From Candidatus Electrothrix aarhusensis (GTDB lineage: Bacteria; Desulfobacterota; Desulfobulbia; Desulfobulbales; Desulfobulbaceae): a stretch of DNA of 51,279 bases. Where the stretch lies: contig MTKO01000073.1 in the NCBI GenBank assembly GCA_004028505.1, forward strand, positions 1 to 51,279, given 5' to 3'. A program made the position numbers and the translations under genes. Below, in pieces: positions 41,711-50,646 of the stretch (its first letter is position 1; each line of letters begins with the position of its first letter). The notes under the pieces were generated by a model that saw nothing but the letters and a program-made list of their open reading frames with translations, was not told the DNA's origin and ran no database searches.

Positions 41711-42447
41711 TACAGGCCCCCTGTTACTTCCAGAACCGAGCCGTTGATGTAGGCCGCATTTTTTCCGGCGAGAAAAAGGACGGCATCTGCTACTTCCTCC
41801 GGGGTGCCAAAGCGTCGGGTCGGAATCATCTTTTTATAGGCTTTGACCTGTTCATCATGCAGATCGTTGAGAAAATCCGTGCCGATAAAACCCGGAGAAA
41901 CGCAGTTCACCGTGATTTTCCGTTTGCCAACCTCTTTGGATAAGGATTTCATCATCCCAATCTGGCCCGCCTTGGAGGCAGAATAATTAGCCTGTCCGGC
42001 AAAACCAAGATGACTCATAGGTGAGGTGATAAAGATAATCCGTCCGTATTTTTGCTTCATCATCAGCTGGACTGCGAACTTGGTCATATTATAGCCGCCA
42101 GTCAGGTTGACATCAATGACTTGGTTCCAGTCTTCCTGGCGCATCATGGCCAAGGCTGCATCACGACGGATCCCAGCGTTATTGATCAGGATATCAATGG
42201 TGTCAAACTCCTCTTCCACCTTTTGGAAAAAGCCTTCCACGGCCTGATAGTCACTGACATCGACCTTATGCAGCTGGAGACGTTCAGGGGTGGGACAGGC
42301 CGCAGTAAATTCTTCAGCTGTTTTTTTATTACCGCTATAGAGCCCGATCACTGTTGTGCCTTGTGCCAGCAGGGCCTCTGTAATTGCTCGCCCGATACCC
42401 CGAGTGGCCCCGGTGACTACAGCTTTTTGTTCCGTAAAGGTATTCAC
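41710..42447 (-). CDS. fabG: 3-oxoacyl-ACP reductase FabG (SDR family)
   Basis: 245 residues, GTG start at 42447 after AGGATAGG. Short-chain dehydrogenase: TGATRGIGRA at 13-22 (NADPH), NNAGI near 89-93, catalytic Ser in ITSPMSH near 142, YSASK with Tyr and Lys near 155-159, and SPGFIGTDF near 184-192. It reduces beta-ketoacyl-ACP. First gene of the seven-gene minus-strand block reaching bioB. Confidence 0.93.
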   Translation of the reverse strand: MNTFTEQKAVVTGATRGIGRAITEALLAQGTTVIGLYSGNKKTAEEFTAACPTPERLQLHKVDVSDYQAVEGFFQKVEEEFDTIDILINNAGIRRDAALAMMRQEDWNQVIDVNLTGGYNMTKFAVQLMMKQKYGRIIFITSPMSHLGFAGQANYSASKAGQIGMMKSLSKEVGKRKITVNCVSPGFIGTDFLNDLHDEQVKAYKKMIPTRRFGTPEEVADAVLFLAGKNAAYINGSVLEVTGGL

Positions 42448-42995
42448 ACCTATCCTAGGGTTAATGATTAGCGTTGATGATTAATATGATTTTTGTTCGT
42501 GGAAGCGCTGACCGGTCATTCAATGTTCAGCTTAACTTAGCTCGATTTGTTCCGCTAATTTCAGGGGAAATGATTTCTATTTTTTGGTTAACTGCATGCG
42601 CTGCATAAATAATAGTCTGTTATCGGCTAGGCGTCAAACATCAATCCAAGGATGCGAGAGAGAAAACGGACAGACGTTGCTTGCGGCGTGTAATTAATTG
42701 TACCACAACGTGGTCTTTATGGGTAAGAGGTATACAGTTTTCATATTGTTGAGTACCCTGAAGGTAATGGTTCTGATGTTATCTGGACTAAGGCGATAAA
42801 GAAGATTGTAGGGGGCAAATTATTGATATTAATCATGATTAATACAATAAGGAGTCTTCTTGTGCTTTACGTTGCGGTTCAGCTGATTTTTGCAGTGAGG
42901 TGTCAGTTGGGCTTTCTGGCATATTTTATGCATTATTTAATATATAGAAAAAAGAGGTGCGCAACCGAGTAAAATTTATATAGAGGAGGCCGGTT
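42448..42995. other. Gene-free gap upstream of fabG and a small membrane-protein gene
   Basis: About 548 AT-rich bases, divergent between fabG (minus) and the 67-residue gene (plus). No supported gene. It must hold promoters for both directions. I saw no known riboswitch core. Confidence 0.4.
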
Positions 42996-43199
42996 ATGTT
43001 GAGCAAAAAAATGAAATATACACAGGAAGCGGGAAAGAGCATGCTGGCTGTTAATTCTGGAGAGTATGTTTTACTCTTGTTCATGTGTCTTTTTTCTGCG
43101 ACTTTCCTGGTTGCGACTTTCCTGTTCTTGGCAACAGGAGAGGAAATGATTTTTTTGAGTGACATGCAGCTCCCCTTTCTGTCTTCTAGTTTCCAGTGA
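42996..43199 (+). CDS. Small single-span membrane protein (candidate)
   Basis: 67 residues, ATG 42996, preceded seven bases upstream by GAGGAGG, a strong ribosome site. A basic N-terminus (MLSKKMKY) is followed by one long hydrophobic span (YVLLLFMCLFSATFLVATFLFLA, about 24-46), then a short tail. No family recognised. The ribosome site and clean topology support a real gene. Confidence 0.5.
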   Translation: MLSKKMKYTQEAGKSMLAVNSGEYVLLLFMCLFSATFLVATFLFLATGEEMIFLSDMQLPFLSSSFQ

Positions 43200-43464
43200 C
43201 AGAAAAAGGTGGGACAGGCTTTATCTCGCCCTCTTTTTACTGAGTAACGCTGATTTTTTTTTGCTGTTTTAAATTTCATGACATGCTTATGACAGACGAC
43301 ACATCGGGTAGTGGGCTCTTCCGGTCACCCGTGCGGGTCGGGCATTTTGCCCGCAAAAATGAGGTGAGCGCCTTATTGTCAGGGAGATCGTTCGTATGAT
43401 TAGATAAAGACAGTTGGGATGCAAAAGCGGCTTTCTGAAAAATAATTGCTGAAGGAGTGGCAAA

Positions 43465-43692
43465 ATGAGTACAAGTAGACAATCTGTGATCAAAAAAGAG
43501 TTCGATTGCCCTCTGACACATAAGCATGTTCAATTGAAGATGAAGCAGGGTGCTCAAAAGATGTGTGAAGAGCCGGAATGCTGTTCAAATGTTGGACAAT
43601 GCGGTTGTAACGTGGTGCAAATTATTTACGGTATGAGCTATACGGTTGATTGGAAAAAATGTTCTTTGTACTCCTCCTTCACAGAGCATTAA
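43465..43692 (+). CDS. Small cysteine-rich protein (candidate)
   Basis: 75 residues, ATG 43465, five bases after AAGGAGTGG. Eight Cys in all, seven of them between residues 34 and 66 (MCEEPECCSNVGQCGCNVVQ, later KKCSLY), with a His pair earlier. The pattern suggests metal or Fe-S binding, but no family is recognised. No signal peptide. Upstream (43327-43353) are two hairpins in a row, ACCCG-TG-CGGGT and CGGGCA-TTT-TGCCCG, perhaps a terminator or leader structure. Confidence 0.5.
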   Translation: MSTSRQSVIKKEFDCPLTHKHVQLKMKQGAQKMCEEPECCSNVGQCGCNVVQIIYGMSYTVDWKKCSLYSSFTEH

Positions 43693-43740
43693 TTTCTTTT
43701 TGTTGGACGCTGTTCCCTTCTCTTCTATTTTCTTCCTCCG

Positions 43741-43860
43741 GCAACGATCCTGATAGCGTTATCGTCATTTGTCAGGATCGTTGCTTCTTGAAAAGGCCCT
43801 CTTGGTTGATTTGTGTCTTAATCAGGGGTGCCTCCTATTTTAGGAGGGCAACGATCCTGC
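43741..43860. repeat. Three-copy 13-bp repeat (inverted plus direct) after the Cys-rich gene
   Basis: GCAACGATCCTGA at 43741-43753, its exact reverse complement TCAGGATCGTTGC at 43772-43784, and a third copy GCAACGATCCTGC at 43848-43860 joined to a small hairpin CCTCCTATTTTAGGAGG (43831-43847). The first two form a strong hairpin and may end the Cys-rich transcript. Confidence 0.55.
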
Positions 43861-43907
43861 CAAACAGATTCCTTCCTAACCGTTTTTTATAAAAAAGGCT
43901 AAAAAAA

Positions 43908-43932
43908 GGCGGAGCCTTGTGAGGTCCCCGCC
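43908..43932 (-). terminator. Rho-independent terminator of the TSP3 gene
   Basis: On the minus strand GGCGGGGACC ... GGCTCCGCC followed by TTTTTTT, 32 bases after the TSP3-gene stop. A GC-rich imperfect stem with a classic T run. Confidence 0.75.
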
Positions 43933-43964
43933 CTAGTTTTGAGTTATCCTGTTAAAAGGAGCAG

Positions 43965-46574
43965 TTATTTTTTATCACCGCACTCCGACTGCGCCGCTTC
44001 AGAAACAATCGCGTCTTTTTCCACCGTGGTGATCAGCCCCTGCTTAACAAAGTTTCCGGCTGTCTTAGCCGTGCAGGAAACATACTTACCGTGGTTTTTC
44101 CACACCCTGTTGATTTCTCGCGGCCCTTCACACGGACAAAGCTGCTCAATGGAGCATCCATAGTCGGTGACTGCGGTATCCAGTGCCGTGAATTCGCAGA
44201 GGTCATCGCTGTTGGGAACACCGTCTCCGTCCACGTCGACATCACAGAGATTTCCCTCACCGTCCAAATCATGATCAGCCTGGTCGGTATTCGCAACGTA
44301 TTGACAGTTATCCGTATTGTCAGAAATATTGTCGTTGTCATCATCCGCATCGCAAATATCACCAAGACCGTCGCCTTCGTTGTCTTCCTGAATAGGATTT
44401 TCTATCAGCGGGCAGTTGTCGGGATAATCATCAGTCACGCCGTCATTGTCATCATCCGTGTCACAGGCATTGCCCTCCCCGTCGCCGTCAGTGTCGGTTT
44501 GACTGCCGTTCGCAGCATAGGGACAGTTGTCGGTCTCGTTGGCAGCGCCGTCGCCGTCAAGGTCGCCGTCGCAGACATCGCCCTGCTCGTCGCCATCCAA
44601 GTTAGACTGATCGGCATTGCTGATCAATGAACAATTGTCGTCGTCATCAAGCACCCCGTCATTATCATCATCGGGATCGCAAACATCGCCCTCACCGTCA
44701 TTGTCCGTGTCCTCTTGATCGGTATTGGCGGTCCATACGCAGTTGTCAGCCTCATCAATTATGTTGTCATTATCATCATCCGGGTCGCAGGCATCACCGT
44801 ACTCGTCGCCTTCATTATTCTCCTGCTGGGTATTAGCAGTCAAGGGGCAGTTGTCGTCCAGGTCAGCTACGGTGTCATTATCGTCATCTGAGTCACAAGC
44901 ATCACCCTGTTCGTCGTAATCCGCATTTTCTTGAGCAATATTGAATATCCATACGCAGTTGTCAAACTCATTCTCCACGCCGTCAGCGTCGATGTCCAAA
45001 TCACAGGCGTCGCCGATTTTATCCCGATCATAATCCTCCTGATCCGTATTGACCGCGAACTGGCAGTTATCTTCCGTATCGACAAAACCGTCATTATCAT
45101 CATCGTTATCACAGACATCACCCGCACTGTCTCCGTCATTGTTTTCCTGATACGGATTCGGAGCGTTCGGGCAGTTGTCATCGGCAGTGATACCGTCTCC
45201 GTCGGGATCAGCATCACAAAGGTCACCGAACGCATCTCCATCAATATTCGACTGATCCGTATTGACCGTGAACTGACAATTATCTTCTATGTCGATAAAA
45301 CCGTCGTTATCGTCATCCGGGTCACAGGCATCACCGACCTCATCCAGGTCATTGTCCTCTTGTTCTGTATTCGCAATAAGCGGGCAATTATCAGCGCTGT
45401 TCAGGACGGAGTCGTTATCATCATCCTTGTCCTCGCAGCTGTCACCGCGTCTATCGTTATCGCTGTCCGCCTGATCAGTATTCGCCACTCCCGGGCAGTT
45501 GTCTCGAAAATCCGGAATCCCGTCTTCGTCGGAATCAACCTCTGGAAGAGATAGAGCACTCATGGCTGAGTTAGCAGTCTCGGCCGCGTCCGATTGCGCG
45601 ACGACAAGGGAAACGCCGTCAGCATCACTATGAAAGAAGAGAGAAAGGTTTTTTTTCATCGGATCATAAGTGGATGGAAACTCCAAAGAGCCTTCCTGCT
45701 GTGTCCAACCCGCCTCGTTAAGGCTCATTATGCCGATACCGGAACCGTCAGGATGAGCATATCCGATAACAGGAGTATCTCCTATAACTTCAAAACTATA
45801 AGGAGTGCCACGTTTTTCGAGAAAAGGCACTTTCCCTCCTATTTGCCCCCATGTCGCACCTTCAGATTTTATGACTTTACTGCTCGGCGGACCCCACTCC
45901 TCACCGGACAGGATGATATAGGGGGTATCATTTTGGCCAAATGCAATGCGACCGATGCGTAAATAACGACTAAACTCAGTCCCTATAGCTGAATGCACCC
46001 AGTCTAAGTTTTCAAGCTTACTCATGAATAGACCACGATGACTACCACCTATTAGATAAAGGGTGTCGTTGCTGTCAAAGGCTATATCCTTAGGATTGTA
46101 GTAGGGTATATATGGTGCCGGCTCTTCGGTTGCGATCTCTGTCCAGCTTGAGCCGTTAAATTCCATTATGCTGCCAGATTTGCTGGCAGATTGAAAAGCT
46201 ATGTAAGGAGTACCGCCGCTATCGACAGCAATGGCGATCTGGTGGTAGATGAAGTCGTAGCTTGTTAAGTTTCTAACATTAGGTATGAATCCTAGGGCGC
46301 CGACAGGTACCCAGCTTGAACCTTCCAGCTTCATCACGCTGCCTTTATATCCGTCGGCACTGTCTCTGTAGGTCACATAAAGAGTCCCGTCGCCAGCTAC
46401 CGCTGAACGAAAGCCGACCTTTTCAGCCATGGCCGATTGAGCTGTTGCCAGACAGAGCAACAAACCTAATGACAGAAAAATCGCTTTCCTCCAAAGGGGA
46501 ATGACTGAGGTCAAGCAACTGCCGATATGGCAAGAGGGAAAAGTTAGGGTAAACCCCGTTTCTGCGGATTGCAT
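43965..46574 (-). CDS. Secreted thrombospondin type-3 (TSP3) calcium-binding repeat protein
   Basis: 869 residues from ATG 46574, seven bases after GTGAGG (a GTG four codons earlier is also open). A long N-region precedes the signal core (AIFLSLGLLLCLATAQSAMA), then a domain of about 280 residues with repeated TPYIAF / TLYLIGG / TPYIIL strands that looks like a beta-propeller. About 345-800 holds some 13 repeats of about 36 residues with DxDxDGxxD and DNC ... C patterns (such as DDDNDGFIDIEDNCQ). TSP3 repeats wrap many Ca2+ ions. The end has a Cys-rich segment (CPCEGPRE). Likely a surface or matrix protein for adhesion (inference). The repeats show as a 108-base period in the DNA. Confidence 0.85.
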   Translation of the reverse strand: MQSAETGFTLTFPSCHIGSCLTSVIPLWRKAIFLSLGLLLCLATAQSAMAEKVGFRSAVAGDGTLYVTYRDSADGYKGSVMKLEGSSWVPVGALGFIPNVRNLTSYDFIYHQIAIAVDSGGTPYIAFQSASKSGSIMEFNGSSWTEIATEEPAPYIPYYNPKDIAFDSNDTLYLIGGSHRGLFMSKLENLDWVHSAIGTEFSRYLRIGRIAFGQNDTPYIILSGEEWGPPSSKVIKSEGATWGQIGGKVPFLEKRGTPYSFEVIGDTPVIGYAHPDGSGIGIMSLNEAGWTQQEGSLEFPSTYDPMKKNLSLFFHSDADGVSLVVAQSDAAETANSAMSALSLPEVDSDEDGIPDFRDNCPGVANTDQADSDNDRRGDSCEDKDDDNDSVLNSADNCPLIANTEQEDNDLDEVGDACDPDDDNDGFIDIEDNCQFTVNTDQSNIDGDAFGDLCDADPDGDGITADDNCPNAPNPYQENNDGDSAGDVCDNDDDNDGFVDTEDNCQFAVNTDQEDYDRDKIGDACDLDIDADGVENEFDNCVWIFNIAQENADYDEQGDACDSDDDNDTVADLDDNCPLTANTQQENNEGDEYGDACDPDDDNDNIIDEADNCVWTANTDQEDTDNDGEGDVCDPDDDNDGVLDDDDNCSLISNADQSNLDGDEQGDVCDGDLDGDGAANETDNCPYAANGSQTDTDGDGEGNACDTDDDNDGVTDDYPDNCPLIENPIQEDNEGDGLGDICDADDDNDNISDNTDNCQYVANTDQADHDLDGEGNLCDVDVDGDGVPNSDDLCEFTALDTAVTDYGCSIEQLCPCEGPREINRVWKNHGKYVSCTAKTAGNFVKQGLITTVEKDAIVSEAAQSECGDKK

Positions 46575-46602
46575 AACATACCTCACGGTATAGATTTTAA
46601 AA

Positions 46603-46663
46603 AGCAGGCAGCTCGACCGTCTCCCCTGCGGAGATCCTGGTTTTTCGACACCACACGCCTGCT
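46603..46663 (-). ncRNA. Predicted structured 5' leader (three-way junction) before the TSP3 gene
   Basis: On the minus strand AGCAGGC (46663-46657) pairs with GCCTGCT (46609-46603), enclosing two hairpins: TGGT ... ACCA (46653-46650 / 46641-46638) and TCTCC ... GGAGA (46634-46630 / 46624-46620). T5 follows the closing stem, 28 bases before the start codon. Could be a regulatory leader or an attenuator; it matches no riboswitch I recognise. Confidence 0.35.
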
Positions 46664-47189
<526 letters not shown>

Positions 47190-47269
47190 GTAGTGTGGAA
47201 GGCTGAGCAAATATAAAAAAAAGAGCTGCGAGTGTCAAGGAAAAATGTCATTCGTATTCATAAATAAAT

Positions 47270-48193
47270 TTACTTATTCTGATCGCAACTTTTTTTTGCT
47301 TGGGGATGAGCGTCATCATACACCTTACTTAGATGTTCAAGATTGAGATGAGTGTATTGTTGAGTGGTAGATAGGCTTGCATGCCCTAAGAGTTCCTGGA
47401 CCATCCGTAAGTCCATTCCCATTTCCAGCAGGTGCGTTGCAAAGGAATGGCGAAGAGCATGGGGCGTCACTCGGACACCGATACCAGCTCGCAGGCCATA
47501 TCCGGCAACCAGCCGCTCTACACTGCGAACAGTAAGCCGCGTCCCTCGGTTATTCAGAAAGAAAGCTTCTCGCTCCGGCTCATCGCCCCGTGTGATGCGA
47601 TCGACGATCATATTGTTGCGTGCCGGTAGCCACTGCTGTAGGGTTTCTCCGGCAGTACTGCCAAAGGGGACAAGGCGTTCTTTTTTCCCTTTTCCTCTGA
47701 TTTTGATCAGTTCTGCAGAAAAATCAGCATCAGCGAGGTTTGTTGCAACTGCTTCAGAAACTCGCATGCCGGTAGAATAGATCAGCTCCATGATCGCCCT
47801 GTCCCGTAAAAAAAAGCGGTCCTTTTTCTTGGGTTCTTCCAGGAGGCTGAAGACTTCATCCACGGTGAGATAGGTTGGTATATGGCGGGACCGCTTTGGC
47901 CCGGCTATCCCGGCCAGTGGATCAACGGTGAGATGCCCCTGTCTGAGACAGTACCTGAAAAAGGTGCGCAGGGCCGACATCTTTCGAGCCACGGAAGAAC
48001 CGGAGTTGACAAGGTAGAGCGAGGAGATATAGCTTCCTATGTGTTCCCGATTGACCTCTTCCGTCTTGATTTTCTTGTCGATATTTTGAAAGAATTCGAT
48101 GACATCTCGGGAATAGCATTCCACCGTGTGCGGTGAGTAACCGCGTTCTATTTTTAACCAGTCAACAAAAGCAGGTAAATGGGGTGCATTCAT
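47270..48193 (-). CDS. xerC: Tyrosine recombinase XerC
   Basis: 307 residues. An N-terminal SAM-like domain (1-95) and a catalytic domain with the full set: Arg144 in TGMRVSE, Lys168 in RGKGKKER, His245 and Arg248 in HALRHSFATH, His271 in LGHASLSTTQQY, and Tyr280 as nucleophile. It resolves chromosome dimers at dif together with XerD. Length is normal. There is no sign of an integron or phage nearby, so it is the housekeeping enzyme. Confidence 0.93.
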   Translation of the reverse strand: MNAPHLPAFVDWLKIERGYSPHTVECYSRDVIEFFQNIDKKIKTEEVNREHIGSYISSLYLVNSGSSVARKMSALRTFFRYCLRQGHLTVDPLAGIAGPKRSRHIPTYLTVDEVFSLLEEPKKKDRFFLRDRAIMELIYSTGMRVSEAVATNLADADFSAELIKIRGKGKKERLVPFGSTAGETLQQWLPARNNMIVDRITRGDEPEREAFFLNNRGTRLTVRSVERLVAGYGLRAGIGVRVTPHALRHSFATHLLEMGMDLRMVQELLGHASLSTTQQYTHLNLEHLSKVYDDAHPQAKKSCDQNK

Positions 48194-48312
48194 AAATCAG
48201 GTATTGAAAGCCTTTTTCATACGGTTTACAATAAAAAATTTTTACGGAAATGAGATACCATTGTACTCCTGATGAAATATGGTGCAACCGTGATTTTTAA
48301 TCGGAACCGCTT

Positions 48313-48555
48313 ATGGCCAAAAGAACATTTGAAAATGCCCTGACAAAACTGGATCGGATTACTGCAGAACTGGAGCAGGGTGATCTGGGTTTGGACAATA
48401 GTTTGAAGAAATTTGACGAAGGGGTGCAGCTGGTCAAGTTTTGTAATGAAAAATTGGAAGAGGCCCGCAGTCAGGTTGAGTTGTTGTTAAAAAAAAATGA
48501 TAAGCTAACAGCGGTTCCCTTTTCAGAAGAGGCAACGGAAGTGTTAAAGTGTTAG
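48313..48555 (+). CDS. xseB: Exodeoxyribonuclease VII small subunit
   Basis: 80 residues, the usual size. The typical pattern is [39 protein letters not shown] near residues 4-42, followed by a helical tail. It pairs with XseA (not in this window) to degrade single-stranded DNA. It lies 84 bases before dxs, a common pairing in bacteria, often with ispA between, which is absent here. Confidence 0.93.
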   Translation: MAKRTFENALTKLDRITAELEQGDLGLDNSLKKFDEGVQLVKFCNEKLEEARSQVELLLKKNDKLTAVPFSEEATEVLKC

Positions 48556-48639
48556 GCAGTGAGCAGAGAATATAAAGCAGCATAGAACAGTATTGATCTG
48601 CTCTTTTCATACCAGTTTTGAATAGACCACAGGAAGTAC

Positions 48640-50607
48640 ATGGCGGAAAACGCAAGCAGCTGTCCGGACAGCCGGTCGGCAGAAGCAAAGGACATCATCA
48701 TGGCCCCGACACATAGCCCTGTACAGGGTGGCGATTTGCTGGACAGCATAGACAGCCCGGATGATCTGCGTGGTTTCAATCTCAGGGAGCTGGAGCAGCT
48801 CGCTCAGGAAATACGCGAGAAGATTATCACCACGGTTGCGGAAAACGGTGGTCATCTTGCTCCTTGCCTCGGGGTTGTTGAGCTGACCCTGGCCCTGCAT
48901 TATGTCTTTGATACGCCCAAAGATAAACTGGTCTGGGATGTGGGCCATCAATGTTATGCCCATAAACTGATCACCGGGCGTCGGGATAAGTTTCATACCC
49001 TGCGTCAGTATCAGGGCATAAGTGGTTTTCCCAAACGCTCAGAAAGCGAATATGATGTGGTAGAATCTGGTCACAGTTCCACCTCAATATCCTACAGCCT
49101 CGGGCTTGCCGCAGCGAAAGAACTGCAAGATGATGACAGCAAGGTTATCGCTATTATCGGCGACGGCTCTATGACCGCCGGGATGGCCTTTGAGGCACTC
49201 AATCATGCTGGGGATTTGCATAAGGACCTGATTGTTATCCTTAATGATAATGAGATGTCTATCTCGCCAAATGTTGGAGCAATGTCTAGCTTTCTCAGCA
49301 GGAAGCTCAACTCCAGAACCATGCGTAATCTCAAAGATCACGTTGAAGAGGGATTAAAGTCCATGTCCTCGGTGGGGGATAATATCCTGAGCGTGCTCCG
49401 AAAATCTGAGGACAGCCTGAAGGCCTTTTTTACGCCTGGGATGCTTTTTGAGGCCCTGAAATTTAAGTACATCGGCCCGATTCCTGGCCATGATTTGGAA
49501 GACCTCATTGCAACGCTGAGGAATGTCCGATATAATACGCATGGTCCTGTTCTTATTCATGTTTTGACAACCAAGGGCAAAGGGTATGCGCCAGCAGAAG
49601 AGAATCCTGGTGAGTATCACGGGCTGGGACCTTTTACCATTGCCACCGGCAAGCCCTTACCTTCCTCCGGGTCGATTTCTTACACCGAGGTGTTTGGCAA
49701 GACCATCTGCTCGTTGGCAGAGAGCGATAAACGGGTCTGTGCTATCACTGCTGCCATGCCTGCCGGGACCGGATTAACAGCGTTCAGTCAGCGGTTCCCA
49801 GATCGTTTTTTTGATGTGGGCATTGCTGAGCAGCATGCAGTGACCTTTGCTGCCGGTCTGGCTATGGATGGCCTGCGCCCTGTGGTGACGGTCTATTCCA
49901 GCTTTATGCAGCGGGCTATGGATCAGCTTATCCACGATGTCTGCCTGCCTGATCTGCCAGTCACCTTTGCCTTGGACAGGGCCGGAGTGGTGGGTGATGA
50001 CGGCCCCACCCATCATGGTGTTTTTGATCTCTCTTTTCTCCGTTTCATTCCCAATCTGACCGTGATGGCACCCAAGGATGAAAACGAGTTGCAGCACATG
50101 CTGTATACCTCTGTGAACAATGACGGCCCTTGCGCAATCAGGTATCCACGGGGTAGCGGGGCGGATGTGCCGCTTGATCAGGAATTGCGGGCGTTACCCA
50201 TCGGGCGGGGGGAGTTGTTGCGAGAGGGCAAGGACCTGCTCCTGCTTCCTGTGGGTAATCGGGTTTATCCTGCTTTGGAAGCTGCTGAAGGCTTGGCCCG
50301 ACTCGGCATTGATGCTGCTGTGATCAACCCGCGTTTTATCAAACCCCTTGATAACGAGTTGATTGGCGATTGGGCCAGCGCGTGCGGCAGGGTGCTGACA
50401 GTGGAAGATAATGTGAAGAAGGGGGGCTTTGGCAGTGCGGTTCTTCAGATGCTGCACGAGATGCACCTGCTTGTTCCTCTCCGCACTTTGGGTTACGGCA
50501 ATAAATTTATTGATCAGGCACCGCAGCAGACCTTGTGGAAGAACGCCGGGATTGATGTTGCCGGGATTATCAAGGGTGCTCTGGAGGTTATGAAGCAGGG
50601 ATCCTGA
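48640..50607 (+). CDS. dxs: 1-deoxy-D-xylulose-5-phosphate synthase
   Basis: 655 residues, ATG 48640 after AGGA. A thiamine-diphosphate enzyme that joins pyruvate and glyceraldehyde-3-phosphate as the first step of MEP isoprenoid synthesis. Motifs: [31 protein letters not shown] (cofactor-binding GDG), [13 protein letters not shown] with catalytic Glu, and [15 protein letters not shown]. The N-terminus is about 20-30 residues longer than usual (Ser/Pro/Asp-rich), so a later start (for example ATG 48700) is possible. Confidence 0.96.
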   Translation: MAENASSCPDSRSAEAKDIIMAPTHSPVQGGDLLDSIDSPDDLRGFNLRELEQLAQEIREKIITTVAENGGHLAPCLGVVELTLALHYVFDTPKDKLVWDVGHQCYAHKLITGRRDKFHTLRQYQGISGFPKRSESEYDVVESGHSSTSISYSLGLAAAKELQDDDSKVIAIIGDGSMTAGMAFEALNHAGDLHKDLIVILNDNEMSISPNVGAMSSFLSRKLNSRTMRNLKDHVEEGLKSMSSVGDNILSVLRKSEDSLKAFFTPGMLFEALKFKYIGPIPGHDLEDLIATLRNVRYNTHGPVLIHVLTTKGKGYAPAEENPGEYHGLGPFTIATGKPLPSSGSISYTEVFGKTICSLAESDKRVCAITAAMPAGTGLTAFSQRFPDRFFDVGIAEQHAVTFAAGLAMDGLRPVVTVYSSFMQRAMDQLIHDVCLPDLPVTFALDRAGVVGDDGPTHHGVFDLSFLRFIPNLTVMAPKDENELQHMLYTSVNNDGPCAIRYPRGSGADVPLDQELRALPIGRGELLREGKDLLLLPVGNRVYPALEAAEGLARLGIDAAVINPRFIKPLDNELIGDWASACGRVLTVEDNVKKGGFGSAVLQMLHEMHLLVPLRTLGYGNKFIDQAPQQTLWKNAGIDVAGIIKGALEVMKQGS

Positions 50608-50612
50608 ATTCG

Positions 50613-50638
50613 GTAGGGGCACAGCACGCTGGTGCCCC
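50613..50638. terminator. Hairpin between convergent dxs and DUF2959 gene
   Basis: GTAGGGGCAC ... GTGCCCCCT, a seven-pair GC stem with a nine-base loop, eight bases after the dxs stop. It belongs to the GTAGGGGC hairpin family seen elsewhere in the window; without a T run its terminator action is uncertain. Confidence 0.5.
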
Positions 50639-50646
50639 CTGCGCCC

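Noticed and set aside
43205..43464. Riboswitch (for example cyclic-di-GMP type) before the Cys-rich gene
   Set aside because: A GGGATGCAAAAGC stretch recalls part of the motif, but the remaining conserved blocks are absent.
44180..45540. Regular repeats suggesting a CRISPR array
   Set aside because: The period of about 108 bases keeps a reading frame and encodes TSP3 units; no short exact repeats with unique spacers. The 18-bp repeats at 20618 also have no spacers.
44931..45554. Long plus-strand open frame opposite the TSP3 gene
   Set aside because: It mirrors the 108-base TSP3 repeats; low-complexity Ile/Val-rich product, no ribosome site. The minus-strand gene has signal peptide and family repeats.
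47270..48193. Integrase of a mobile island next to tRNA-Gln
   Set aside because: The recombinase has XerC size and motifs, and no attachment-site repeat of the tRNA 3' end was seen nearby.
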